From Paulinella micropora (Eukaryota > Cercozoa > Imbricatea > Euglyphida), in contig BJOX01000151.1 of assembly GCA_009731375.1 (NCBI GenBank), forward strand, positions 211,823-275,822: 64,000 bases of DNA, given 5' to 3'. Positions 34,432-43,890 of the stretch are shown here, piece by piece. The notes below the pieces were generated by a model. That model saw only the letters and a program-made list of their open reading frames with translations. It ran no database searches and had not been told where the DNA came from. Both the position numbers and the translations under genes were made by a program. Position 1 is the first letter of the stretch. Each line of letters opens with the position of its first letter.

Positions 34432-35322
34432 GCTCCCCCCCCCCCCCCCCCCCCCCCCCCGNNNNNNNNNNACAGAATGAGTGAATAACGATCGAAGTAT
34501 GTTGTCTCACTAAAAAAAAATAGTCAAAAGGAAAAAGAGAGGTGGGTGAGTCTCTTAAACCATGGGAGAGTAGAAGAAGGGTGCGTCTATACTGGCGCGA
34601 TGCAGACGATGATCAGCCGGGGCCGGATTTCCATGATTTGCAGCGGGACTGGGACAATTGAGGCGCAGTAGCGAGCGGTGATATCGGGAGGCGATGTCGA
34701 GCCGTGGAAAATTAGGTGGCCGGGTATCTCATAGCCAAGATGAACCAATAAAGCACCAAGTGTGCCGTGCCGATATAACCACTGAGGGGTTCAAGTTCGG
34801 TGAGAATAATCGTTGACCTGCATGCATAAGAGGCGACCAAGGACTTACATGGGTACGCCGGTCATGGCGTAATATTTCTAGGGACGATGACGGTTCAAGT
34901 GGGAAAAGCGCTGGGCGGGGGCGGGTGAAGCCATTACGATGGGTAAAACCCACTTGAGAGTGATGGGGGATGGTTATTCCTTATGGGGAGGATTCGCCGA
35001 TGATGATGATACCTAAATGGCGCTAAGGAACTGTGGTGAGAAACCAATCGCTGTTCCTGTTCTTCTTTTAAAACGGTGTCGAAGTTGACTCTCTTAAGCG
35101 GTGTGGGGAGCGCGTGAAGTAGCGACAAGAGGGTATTTGTAGCTTCATTCCATGTGGAGGCCAAAGATAATCAAACTAAGTTGTCTTTAATCCGATTTTG
35201 TGACACGCGTCGACGGTTTCTTGTAGAAGGGTACGATGCGGGATGTCGTCGATGCGGTCGTCCGGCATGAGTAAAGCGAATGGCTTCTGAAGGGCGAACA
35301 AAGTCCGCGCGACGGTAAGGGA
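34432..35322 (-). other. 3' internal region of the outer element
   Basis: A C-run and 10-N gap at 34437-34471 (the purine tract on minus) are followed by about 850 bp with only short frames on minus. No integrase zinc finger or DDE motif is visible in this space. Confidence 0.5.
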
Positions 35323-36012
35323 TCAGTCAGCACAGGGGATGACGATAGCCAAATCCCACGGGGCACGAGTGGCTCGTGTTTTTAGACTAGCGCGAATGAT
35401 GCGACAAGGGAGGGTTTCGAGTTTCCTTTCCAAAGCAGTGCTTGTGCCGTCGATGGCGAGCCACAGGGTAGAGTCTGCTCTGGGTAGTGGAATGGTTGCG
35501 AGGAGCCGTATGGTAGCTTCGGCTTCATCGGCATGGGTCGGGACAACTGAGTTCATGCAGCGAGCACGAGGCAAATCATCCTGGATGTGTGTTTGTTTAC
35601 CAGGGGTGTATTCGATTTTGGGTCCCAGTGTCTTTAGATATTTCGGAATCCATCCGACGACCAAAAGGTAGCGAGTTTGCCATGACCACATGAGTGGTTT
35701 GGGGTTAGCGGCGATGGTAAGTTCCCAGTGGTTACCGTTGCGGAAGTAGCGGCACTGTTGAACTCCATACATGACGCCATAGGCTTCTTGCGTGTAGGTC
35801 GTCCAGTGGGTTTCCGTGCCCCTGAACTTATGAAAGAAGGTTAGGATGACCGGAGCACGATGGTCAGTGCCAGCGTGTAGCGTGCCAGTGACGCCTCTGT
35901 GGTTGATATCTGTCCGTAGGTAGACGTCACAACGGAGCGCACACTTGGTTGGGGCAGGGGGCGGTGTGGCCTCGGGGCTGGAGAGTTGCAAACGGGGGTA
36001 TACGGCAGGCAT
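35323..36012 (-). CDS. Divergent RNase H domain of the outer element
   Basis: The frame has Ty3-type RNase H order: VYLRTDINHRGVTGTLHAG (first Asp kept), THWTTYTQEAYGVMYGVQQC (Glu kept), TIAANPKPLMW where TDHxxLxxL is usual (Asp lost), and GPKIEYTPGKQTHIQDDLPR at the conserved PGKxNxxADxLSR end. About 70 further residues follow without a clear domain. Loss of the third acidic residue argues for decay or an unusual active site. Confidence 0.6.
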   Translation of the reverse strand: MPAVYPRLQLSSPEATPPPAPTKCALRCDVYLRTDINHRGVTGTLHAGTDHRAPVILTFFHKFRGTETHWTTYTQEAYGVMYGVQQCRYFRNGNHWELTIAANPKPLMWSWQTRYLLVVGWIPKYLKTLGPKIEYTPGKQTHIQDDLPRARCMNSVVPTHADEAEATIRLLATIPLPRADSTLWLAIDGTSTALERKLETLPCRIIRASLKTRATRAPWDLAIVIPCAD

Positions 36013-36113
36013 TGTTGGCCATGCCGGGTAGCGTTAGTTCGTGATTTTCCGGGCGGGGCGCGGACGTCGATCCATGAGGGCCGGGTGTGTCAGAAACTTG
36101 GGTCGAAAGCTGG

Positions 36114-37145
36114 TTAGGGACCAGGGGGACTGGGGTTGTAGGGTGAAGGTAGCCGATCCTTTCTGGATGGGCATCCTTCTCGATATCCTCTATGTTCTCC
36201 GTTTGGGTGACTGCGGATCGTCCGTATACGTTGCGCGGAGGCGTAGTTCCATGTGCCTGTATTGATGGCGTTCGTAGTCCAATGGGAGAGATATTCGCGT
36301 TCTGCCGGAGTCCAGCGCGGGCATGGGGCCGTAACAGGTTTGGCGTTTGGTGTTGACCGAAGAGAAAGAACAGTGTGTTCATAATTGCGAATGAGGTCCC
36401 AGAGCTGGTTTTGTTGAGGTGTCAGGTCCGGGTTGACTGATTCTGTAGGAAACCTAGGATCTGTTTGCGCGGGGTCTTCCTTTGGGGAGTCCACGTTAGA
36501 GATGGGCAATTCGTTGTCGGCCGAAAGCGCCACAAAGTCAGGCGGCCTCAGTTGAGTAGAGTCTGGAGAGCGCTCCAAACTTGGTTGTCCGGCGCGGCTT
36601 TGCATATTGTTCAGAGACTGAGTCGAGTGAATGCCAGACCGAGAGAGCGTGCCAGGCGGGCAACGACTTCGCGAGACGACCACTGGGTGAGCCAGGCGTG
36701 TGGCATTTTGGTGATTCTCGGGAACGTCCGACCATGGGGCTGGACGTGCGGGAGGATGCCGGGGCTGGGGGTTTTGGTTCCTGCCTTTGCGTCTATGGCA
36801 ACGACGGTGTCGCCGGCCTTGCATAGACTGAGGTTCGGGTGCCGCAATTTCCACAGCAGCAGGTTTGGAACCAAACACCTGTCGCGGGTGACCCGGGTGT
36901 TTATGGTCGAGAAGTCGTCGCCTTGGAGGTACAGCTCGATGATCGGGAGAGGCAGGCTCACTTCGTGATGGAGGGGCCATGCCGCGTGACGGACATTCGG
37001 CGGGGCCTCCGCATAGGCACCATACAGGGTGGGGGCCTTTGCAGTGATGAACTGAGTAGGCAAAGATGCCTGTTGGGAGATCGTAAAAGAGTTTCTGGTT
37101 AGCAAGTAGAGGCATGGATGACTCTGAACAGTATGCAAAGCTCAT
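36114..37145 (-). pseudogene. Frameshifted reverse-transcriptase region of the outer element
   Basis: RT-like motifs are spread over two frames. About 37000-37110 reads KLFYDLPTGIFAYSV (motif A-like). About 36850-36960 in another frame reads ELYLQGDDFSTIN (motif C-like, GDD) followed by LLLWKLRHPNLSLCKAG. About 36250-36330 in the first frame reads PRWTPAEREYLSHW, like the RT-RNase H connection. Order and spacing fit an RT upstream of the RNase H at 35323-36012, but no frame is intact. The assignment is tentative because single motifs are weak. Confidence 0.4.
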
Positions 37146-37183
37146 ACGTGTCCCAGAGGTGCAAGGAGGTCAGCAAAAATCTT

Positions 37184-38213
37184 CTATACGCGTCGTTTCT
37201 CCTTGAGGGGGAGGACACCGTTGATAGCAGCTGAACTGTTGAATCTGGCAGCGTCCATGGAGAAAGGGATGATCTTACCACAGTTGGCGAAGTAATTAAG
37301 TTCATCAACGATCGCTTGGCGTAGACGGTAGCCGAGTGCTGGATTTATCGCTAAAGGGATGTGGTCGGGATGGTGGTGATGTACGGTTTCTGGAATCGCA
37401 CGTTGGGCCATTGCATTCACACCAGTGGACATGTTGTCCACGTCGGGTTGACGCTTGGAAAGCAAAGACTCCGTCTGGAAAGTTGTGCTCACGGGCGCCA
37501 TTTTCGAAATCAGGTTGTGGCTGTGGGATGTCATTGCCTGTTCTCTGACCTTCGTTTACTAAAAGGCTCACCTTCTTCCAGATTCCGATTTTGGCTTTAG
37601 GGTAAGCGTTACCATGGATCGTTGCCGTGGCGGCGTTGCTGTTGCCGTGAGCGTACGATGTGATAAAACCTTGGTGGTGCCAAAGGTTGATCCTTTGTAG
37701 AAGGGCAAAACGGATATCTGTACGAAGGATCGGATTTACATCACGAAGGCGGAAAATGCCTGGAAAAATCGAAAAAGGGTCAGATCGGATTCCGTGTGGT
37801 TCGATTTCCTCGTCCTTGTTCGGAGGTTGTTGTGACCGTCGTGTCATCGAGTGAGGGGGAGAGGCTGCAGCTGTCGAAGTCGTCGCCGGCTTCGATGACG
37901 AGCTGCCAGACGATGAACTGCTCGATGATGATGATGAGGGGCCTTGTCTACCTCCTTTCGAATCGTCGTCGTCTTTGTGCTTCTTGATTTCACTCGGCTT
38001 GCAACCAGATGAGGGCTCTAGTTGAATAGGGTGCGCACGAGTTGTTTGTGGCAACGGTGCGGCCGGTGGGTCGGAGCCAGTGGCCGCTGGTAAAGGAGCT
38101 GGGGCCGGTGGTGGCTGGGCTGAAACCACTGGAGGCTGATTTTGGGTCAGCGGTGGCTGAGCTGGGGCCGATGGTGGCGAAGCTGGGGCCTGTGGTGGCG
38201 AAGCTGAAACCAT
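37184..38213 (-). CDS. Unassigned ORFs of the outer element (frameshifted pair)
   Basis: The upstream ORF (37305-38213) begins Pro/Ala-rich, has a Ser run and then an ordinary globular-looking stretch. The natural sequence appears to pass into the overlapping frame 37184-37534 (PLAINPALGYRLRQAIVDEL), so a frameshift near 37400 is likely. By position this precedes the RT. No domain recognised. Confidence 0.4.
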
Positions 38214-38520
38214 CGTCGATGAAGATGAGGTCGAGCTAGATGACGAGCTCGATGAGGAGCTGGGTGCGGAACTGGAACTCGATGAAGAACCAGAATTGCT
38301 GTCGGATTTCGCCGGAGAGTCATCGATCTGGGTTGGGTCTGACCATGAGTTGCGTAGCAGTTCGCGTGGCAGGTGTGGCTGGACATCAAAACCTGGGTGG
38401 ATGAGGTCTCTGTGGGGTAGCCGGTATGATAGGTGTCTCTGGTTTCTTCCGGGGAAAGTGTCGTACAGTTTCCTCCTGGTACGTTGGTCAACAGAACTTC
38501 AAGATCCTGGGCACTCATCT

Positions 38521-39564
38521 TTAACTCCGTGTAGAACATGCTGAGGACCATTCCCATGCGCTCTGTCTTGAGATTGGTCCAACGTCCGAACTGAGTATGG
38601 TCGTCTCCAGAGTGAGCGGTGAAAGAGTGGTTCGCATTCGTCGTCCACTCATGAACGTGTCGATGTTCATTTGTTGTCTGGTATCTGCGAATAACCGGGA
38701 CTCCGTAGGGTAGCCACGGAGGCGTTTATCGCGAGAATACGGATTGATTACGTCAGTTGAGTAGGGGACAGTACCGCAGGGGTGTTGGACCACGTGGATC
38801 TCCTGGCTGAGCCGACGTCCGGTTTCACTGCCAACGACCATGAAGAAGTACTGTGCAAGGCGCCATGGGACATGGTCGTAACGTACCCACTGGAATGTGC
38901 ATGCAAAGGAGTCTATGACGTCTCTGGTGCGGGATGCTGCATTCCAGTTGGGAGCCTTGTCTAAATACTCGCGAAGTTCGGAGTCGTTCAGTTCGGAGGT
39001 TCCCACTTCCCTTACGATGGTGTTTGCCTGTCCCATATAGTTGCCACCCATAAAAAACTGTAGCAAAAATGGTGCATCCTTTTCGTCTGTATAGTAGGCA
39101 GTGATGCTACAATAGTCGAAAAAGCTGCGCGGTAGGTCCACGATACATTCGTAGGATCGTTCTCGGACCATGCGTTTTTCCGACCATGCACTGCCTTCGT
39201 CGTAGTAATGGTCCACGGGGAGGATCTTGAACCAAATCGGGTCCTTACACGGAAGGCGGTGAAAGTAGTGTTGTAGGGCGAAACAGGGTTCGCGTGTCGG
39301 AAGTCGGAAAACGCGACGTATGTATGTTCCTCCTCCATCCACTTGTGGGGGGAAGGACATGTGCTGAGGAGTGGGGTCCTCCATGCTGCACCATGGAAAT
39401 AAAAGTTGACCTTCGAGGATGGCTGCCAGAGGGGAGCTGTTGGGGTTGGCACCTACAAGCAAGCCGCAATGAAGATCTATATCCCCATGGGCGTCCAATG
39501 GGACAGTAAGCCATTCCTTGTCGGAAGTATCCAATGTCGCCGGTGGGCTCGATATTGGGGCCAA
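38521..39564 (-). CDS. Unassigned ORF of the outer element
   Basis: 347 codons, of ordinary composition from about residue 30, rich in aromatic residues (SFFDYCSITAYYTDEKDAPF). The N-terminal part overlaps the upstream ORF 39245-40348, suggesting one protein broken by a frameshift near 39500. No family recognised. A YSTD-like stretch near the end is not convincing as an RT active site. Confidence 0.4.
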   Translation of the reverse strand: MAPISSPPATLDTSDKEWLTVPLDAHGDIDLHCGLLVGANPNSSPLAAILEGQLLFPWCSMEDPTPQHMSFPPQVDGGGTYIRRVFRLPTREPCFALQHYFHRLPCKDPIWFKILPVDHYYDEGSAWSEKRMVRERSYECIVDLPRSFFDYCSITAYYTDEKDAPFLLQFFMGGNYMGQANTIVREVGTSELNDSELREYLDKAPNWNAASRTRDVIDSFACTFQWVRYDHVPWRLAQYFFMVVGSETGRRLSQEIHVVQHPCGTVPYSTDVINPYSRDKRLRGYPTESRLFADTRQQMNIDTFMSGRRMRTTLSPLTLETTILSSDVGPISRQSAWEWSSACSTRS

Positions 39565-40348
39565 CTAGGGAGGAGGCGACGAGTTGTGCGGTGTTTCTTC
39601 CATTCTGTGGGCAGAAGTGAAAAATGATAGTTGTGACATTATGCTGGTGAAGCCGTGACATCATGGTAGCACCTTCTTCGATGTTGAGGATCTCTCGCAA
39701 CGCGTATTCCGAAAGTGGGCCTGTCCCGCGACAGGTCATTTTTGGCGCTGGTGAACCACCAGCACGAAACAAGCACATCGATTCGGTATTGATAACACCA
39801 ACCGGTATGACTTCCTTTGCAACGATGGCGAGGCCATGTGTGTAGTCCTCAAAGGTGAGGGGGTCCATCTCATGTGCCGAGTTGCGTGGGGGCCAATAGT
39901 ACTGCATCAGTAGAGTGGGACGAAACCGATTAAAGTCGGCAAGGGCTTGGTCGAACTCAAGAATGTGTGGAAAGGACCAACGGGTTGTTCCGTACCAGTG
40001 TCGTGGCTCCATGTGCAAGTAAATCTTGCTTTCGCGCGTGCGTGGTTGGCCAGTGACGGAGGCAGCAGCACCTGGGACGAAGGTCCGGGTAAGGTGTGGG
40101 ACGTGGGTAATGTAATCCACTGATGCATTAAGCCCAATCTCGGCTGATGTGAACGTGGGAGGGTCGCCAACGGCCGAGATGATGTAGGCGTTATCCCCAG
40201 TTGCCTCCAATTGAGTCATATGGCGTTCCACGCGTGGGATGACGTTTTGCGCTAGGGTGTTGTCAGGCCATAGATCTTGGCACATGGTGAGATGCTTGGG
40301 GATCCAGTAACCCAAGTGTCTACATCTGGGGTGGGTGCCTGGGAACAT
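39245..40348 (-). CDS. Unassigned ORF of the outer element
   Basis: 367 codons, of which about the first 270 look like a folded protein. The last 90 are out of frame with the likely continuation in 38521-39564. No known domain. A further 132-codon frame at 40252-40650 overlaps its start. Confidence 0.4.
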   Translation of the reverse strand: MFPGTHPRCRHLGYWIPKHLTMCQDLWPDNTLAQNVIPRVERHMTQLEATGDNAYIISAVGDPPTFTSAEIGLNASVDYITHVPHLTRTFVPGAAASVTGQPRTRESKIYLHMEPRHWYGTTRWSFPHILEFDQALADFNRFRPTLLMQYYWPPRNSAHEMDPLTFEDYTHGLAIVAKEVIPVGVINTESMCLFRAGGSPAPKMTCRGTGPLSEYALREILNIEEGATMMSRLHQHNVTTIIFHFCPQNGRNTAQLVASSLVGPNIEPTGDIGYFRQGMAYCPIGRPWGYRSSLRLACRCQPQQLPSGSHPRRSTFISMVQHGGPHSSAHVLPPTSGWRRNIHTSRFPTSDTRTLFRPTTLLSPPSV

Positions 40349-40918
40349 TGCCTTGCCAATGTCGGGAAATTGGTGGCGTAGATATCTCGGGATATATATA
40401 TTTTTGCGTCCGTGCCTGGAGATCCGTACAGTTCAGCTTCTGCATACATTCGCTCACCTGGGCGTTTGGTGAAGCCGGTGAAGCCATTGCAATGCGCAGG
40501 TGGCCACGAGGCGACTTTTACGAATCGTTCAGGTTTGGGGGATAATGGAGTCGGTGGTACTGGGGTCAAAGGGTTTCTGCTTGACAGAGTAAGCGGTTGT
40601 CCAGTATCTTGACGATCTTTCCATGGGGGCCCTGCTGATGAAATTGCCAAGTGGGCTAAGCGAATACGTAGCCGCCGGAGGTCTTGCCACCGGTGATTGA
40701 AACGTAGGGGGCGGGGATGATACCGGCGAGCTTCCAGACAAGGATGGTGAGCTGCTGGACGATGAACTACTAGACGCGCTTTGTAGTGCCTGTTCAGCTT
40801 CTTTGCTGAGTCCTTGGATCCGACGGGTAGCTCGTTGTGTAGAGCGGGTTGGCGTCCCGATCTTGGATGGCGACGATGACGGGGAAGCTAGAGGGTACGG
40901 GGATCGTTCCTGTTTACC

Positions 40919-41659
40919 TCAATTACTCCGTGTCGTGAGTGAACGACTAGACATCAGAGGTACAGATAAAACCGGGGACGGCGGAGGATCTGCCAAAGCA
41001 TCCTGAAGCTGTTGCGGCAAAAGTTGTGCAGGGGCCGATGCCGATGGACCAAAGGCCGCTGCAGACGGTAGTACAGCCTGTGGGGGCGCCGGAACTGCTG
41101 GCAATGTCGATGGCAATGACGATGATGACGCCTGAGATGATGACGATGCTGCTTGTGATGGCGAAATCGAAGTCGCCAGCGGCGATGACGATGATGATGC
41201 CGATGACGAGGTTGCCTGTGATAATTCAAAAACGAGGGGTCGTGCCGCAGGGCTACTTCTCGAGGTAGACGCCCGTCGAGAGTCTCGGAGGGCCGACCAC
41301 GCGAGTTGATCATTGACCTTGTCTTGTTGGGTAATCACATCAAAATCGGGACTTGAGTGGGAGAGTACCGGTGAAGTAGTAGCGGACGTGTCCGGGGACG
41401 TCTGTGTTTTATGTCTTTTCACAAGGGTGCGCTTGTGATCCTGATGAAGGGTTCTTTTGGAAATGGCGGAGTTTGGCTTTTTGACTGAAGGGTTGTCATG
41501 ATAATGGACTTCGTCTTCGTCTTCGTCGGTGGGGACATAGGTAGAATCGTTTTTATCGACAGGATCCTCTTCCTCTACCTCCTCCGGTTCTTCCTTTTCT
41601 TCATCAGTTTCCGGTGGTTTCTTCTCGCCTTTATCTCTTTGTCTTTTCCTGTCGGACAT
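40919..41659 (-). CDS. Acidic, Ser-rich ORF downstream of the gag-protease ORF
   Basis: 246 codons. The N-terminal 80 residues are rich in Glu/Asp/Lys and the rest in Ser/Pro/Ala, so it is probably disordered. It starts inside the end of the upstream ORF, overlaps it by 85 nt and lies in its -1 frame, which would allow frameshifted fusion. I see no canonical slippery heptamer in the overlap. Function unknown. Confidence 0.45.
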   Translation of the reverse strand: MSDRKRQRDKGEKKPPETDEEKEEPEEVEEEDPVDKNDSTYVPTDEDEDEVHYHDNPSVKKPNSAISKRTLHQDHKRTLVKRHKTQTSPDTSATTSPVLSHSSPDFDVITQQDKVNDQLAWSALRDSRRASTSRSSPAARPLVFELSQATSSSASSSSSPLATSISPSQAASSSSQASSSSLPSTLPAVPAPPQAVLPSAAAFGPSASAPAQLLPQQLQDALADPPPSPVLSVPLMSSRSLTTRSN

Positions 41660-43890
41660 GAAGAGATTGACCGTGCGGCCGTAGAGGTGGGCTTGGGACG
41701 TTGTGAGAAGATCATAAGAACCTGCCTGTTGCGTACTGGCACGATTGCCGAAGATTTTTTGATCTTGGAGGCCGGGTATGAAGTTGCTTGGGCCAAAGTC
41801 TCCGGACGAAAGTCGTAGCTGACGGTGGCTAGTTGACGATCGCCCACTTGAAGTGGCGTGTCGAAAAGGTGAAACTCTGTCTCATAAACAATTTGTCTTG
41901 CCTTAGGCTTGAGAGGGATGTAGTCTGTTGGCTTGATCCTCTGGGCCTCGTCGATGGACAAGTTGATCTGTGCGGCCACCTCGTTGGCGAAGAGCAGATC
42001 TACGCGATCAGGCAGGTGGGTTGACACGTAGATGGTGATCGCGTGGAGCGGCGACGTAGGATTGGCGGAGACAACGAGTTCGATGCCATCGGTGAGCATT
42101 GCGTCGATGCCGACGGATGAGCGCGCTTCTACCTGGGGCAGTTTCCGGACAATGAACCCGTGCTGCATAACCCATGAAAGGCGGGCGACGCCTTTGCAAT
42201 TACAGGCAGAGTCTAAGGTGCATGTAGTCTTACCGATAGTTGGGCGGTTAAAGGGGTGTTTCGCGACCCAAACACATCCAATAACTACTACTGTCGGAAT
42301 TGTCGCGATCCGTAGGGGTGGAGGCGTTGGCACCAGCGGAGGGGTCGAGCGGGACCGGGTAGTCATATGGAAAGCGCGCGGAGTATTGCGAGCAGCGGCC
42401 GCTGGTAGCTTCCAGTCACAGTGCTTCTTTTCGTCTTGGCAACGCTGCTCACGAAGTTTACATTCCTCGAACGAATGTCGGGGTAGTTGATCCTTCTTCA
42501 AAAAGCTGTTATACTCTTTGCAGTAGGCGCAGGGTGTCCCCGTAAACGGTTTACGTTTGGTCTGGTTTGACGGTCTGCTCGGTGGGTCAGTCTTAGTCGT
42601 AGACATAGACGTTTTCGAAGGGATCACCACAGCATTGGCTCCCGTGAGATGCTGTCGCGGTGCCGGCTTCTTCTTGTTCGGGTGTTCCTTCTTATCCGGG
42701 TGGGTCGTCTTCAAACGCTTGTCTGCGCGAGTCGACTTCTGTGGCGGAGCGGTCTGGGCCTTAGCCATAGCGTCGGCTTTACGCTTTTGTCGAGAAGGGC
42801 GATTAGGGTTTGTATTCTCCGAGGCGGTCTCGTCCTGCTGAGGTCGTTGCTGTCTCCGACGGTCAGTACGAGTGGGTGGTTGCCCTTGGCGAGTGTAGTC
42901 CCGCTTGCGCGTAGATGGTTCCTCGGTGTCGGTACGGACCGGGATCTCCATCGTCACAAGATACTTTGTCATGACGTTGGGGTCAAGGGTCCTGGACCAA
43001 GGGAGAAGGTCATCTAGGTTGCGTGGCCATCCGACACCGTAGCAGAGCAGGACTTGATCTGCCTGCTGATTCCAACGATGGCGTTCCGTCGGGGTCAACA
43101 TGCGGCCCAGGTCCTCAAGCTGGTTTCCGTCGCTGATGGTCACACCAGTCACGCGTGCAGCTTCGTAGTGCATGATGCATCGGTTGATGTACGCCAAAAG
43201 TTGCTCTTCTCTGAAGCGTCGTAAATTGAGTGCTTGGAAAGCTGACTTCCGCGTGTCATATTTATCCAGGCGGCCGTGAATGAGGTCGCGGATGAACTGT
43301 AGCCAAATGAGGGATAACGAGCACAATACTTGCTGAATAGGGTCGGTGACGCGGACGAAGCGGGCCCAACAGGCGTCCATGATGGCAACTGTAGCTTTGT
43401 CTCCCCACGCGCGAACGTTGCTGATGGCATGCATGATGGCCAGTTGGATCGGCGTGTTGGCGACGTGGTAGTTGACCGCCAATTCGCGCGCGAAGGTAAC
43501 GTGGTCCGGTGACGGTATGACAGTCGGACTCAACAGGATGAACATGGAGCGGTGTGCGGGTGCGGATCCGCAAGGTCGTGACAGCATATACATTTGGTAG
43601 CCCGAGGTAGCGCCTGAATTGCTAGAGCGAAGGACCATGCGTGGCGGCGAAGACTGGGATGAAGTGGCATCACCAGAGGAGCCTCCCGAACGGGGAGCAC
43701 TGGGTTGTGATTGTTCAGCGGGGTTGGCGCCTTGGTCTGGCAAGCTGCCGGCCTCGCCGTCGCCTTCGTTGCAGTTGTTGTATTCGACGATCTCCCCCAC
43801 CTTTTGTTCCTGTTTTCGTTCGTCTTCCCGTGCTTGTTCCGCTTCCTTCTTCCGCTCTCGTTCTTCCTCCTCAGCAAGCTGTCGTGCCAC
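41575..43890 (-). CDS. gag: Gag capsid / zinc knuckle / protease-like region of the outer element
   Basis: 771 codons from the first ATG, but the frame is open and sensible further upstream to about 44170, including a charged coiled-coil stretch (ATEREATERAEEVARQLAEE). Then come a helical capsid-like region (about residues 95-330), a basic linker, a zinc-knuckle-like CAYCKEY ... HSFEEC, and a retropepsin-like segment with LDSACN where LDTGA is usual. The N-terminal part of the polyprotein is in the ORF 43530-45341, one frame off. Confidence 0.6.
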   Translation of the reverse strand: MARQLAEEEERERKKEAEQAREDERKQEQKVGEIVEYNNCNEGDGEAGSLPDQGANPAEQSQPSAPRSGGSSGDATSSQSSPPRMVLRSSNSGATSGYQMYMLSRPCGSAPAHRSMFILLSPTVIPSPDHVTFARELAVNYHVANTPIQLAIMHAISNVRAWGDKATVAIMDACWARFVRVTDPIQQVLCSLSLIWLQFIRDLIHGRLDKYDTRKSAFQALNLRRFREEQLLAYINRCIMHYEAARVTGVTISDGNQLEDLGRMLTPTERHRWNQQADQVLLCYGVGWPRNLDDLLPWSRTLDPNVMTKYLVTMEIPVRTDTEEPSTRKRDYTRQGQPPTRTDRRRQQRPQQDETASENTNPNRPSRQKRKADAMAKAQTAPPQKSTRADKRLKTTHPDKKEHPNKKKPAPRQHLTGANAVVIPSKTSMSTTKTDPPSRPSNQTKRKPFTGTPCAYCKEYNSFLKKDQLPRHSFEECKLREQRCQDEKKHCDWKLPAAAARNTPRAFHMTTRSRSTPPLVPTPPPLRIATIPTVVVIGCVWVAKHPFNRPTIGKTTCTLDSACNCKGVARLSWVMQHGFIVRKLPQVEARSSVGIDAMLTDGIELVVSANPTSPLHAITIYVSTHLPDRVDLLFANEVAAQINLSIDEAQRIKPTDYIPLKPKARQIVYETEFHLFDTPLQVGDRQLATVSYDFRPETLAQATSYPASKIKKSSAIVPVRNRQVLMIFSQRPKPTSTAARSISSCPTGKDKEIKARRNHRKLMKKRKNRRR

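Noticed and set aside
38521-39564. RT active site at a YSTD-like motif
   Set aside because: Flanking sequence does not match RT motifs B or C, and better RT-like motifs lie at 36800-37110, next to the RNase H.
41575-41659. Canonical -1 slippery heptamer in the ORF overlap
   Set aside because: None of X-XXY-YYZ form was found on the minus strand. A taaaaac lies just beyond the gag stop and cannot serve.
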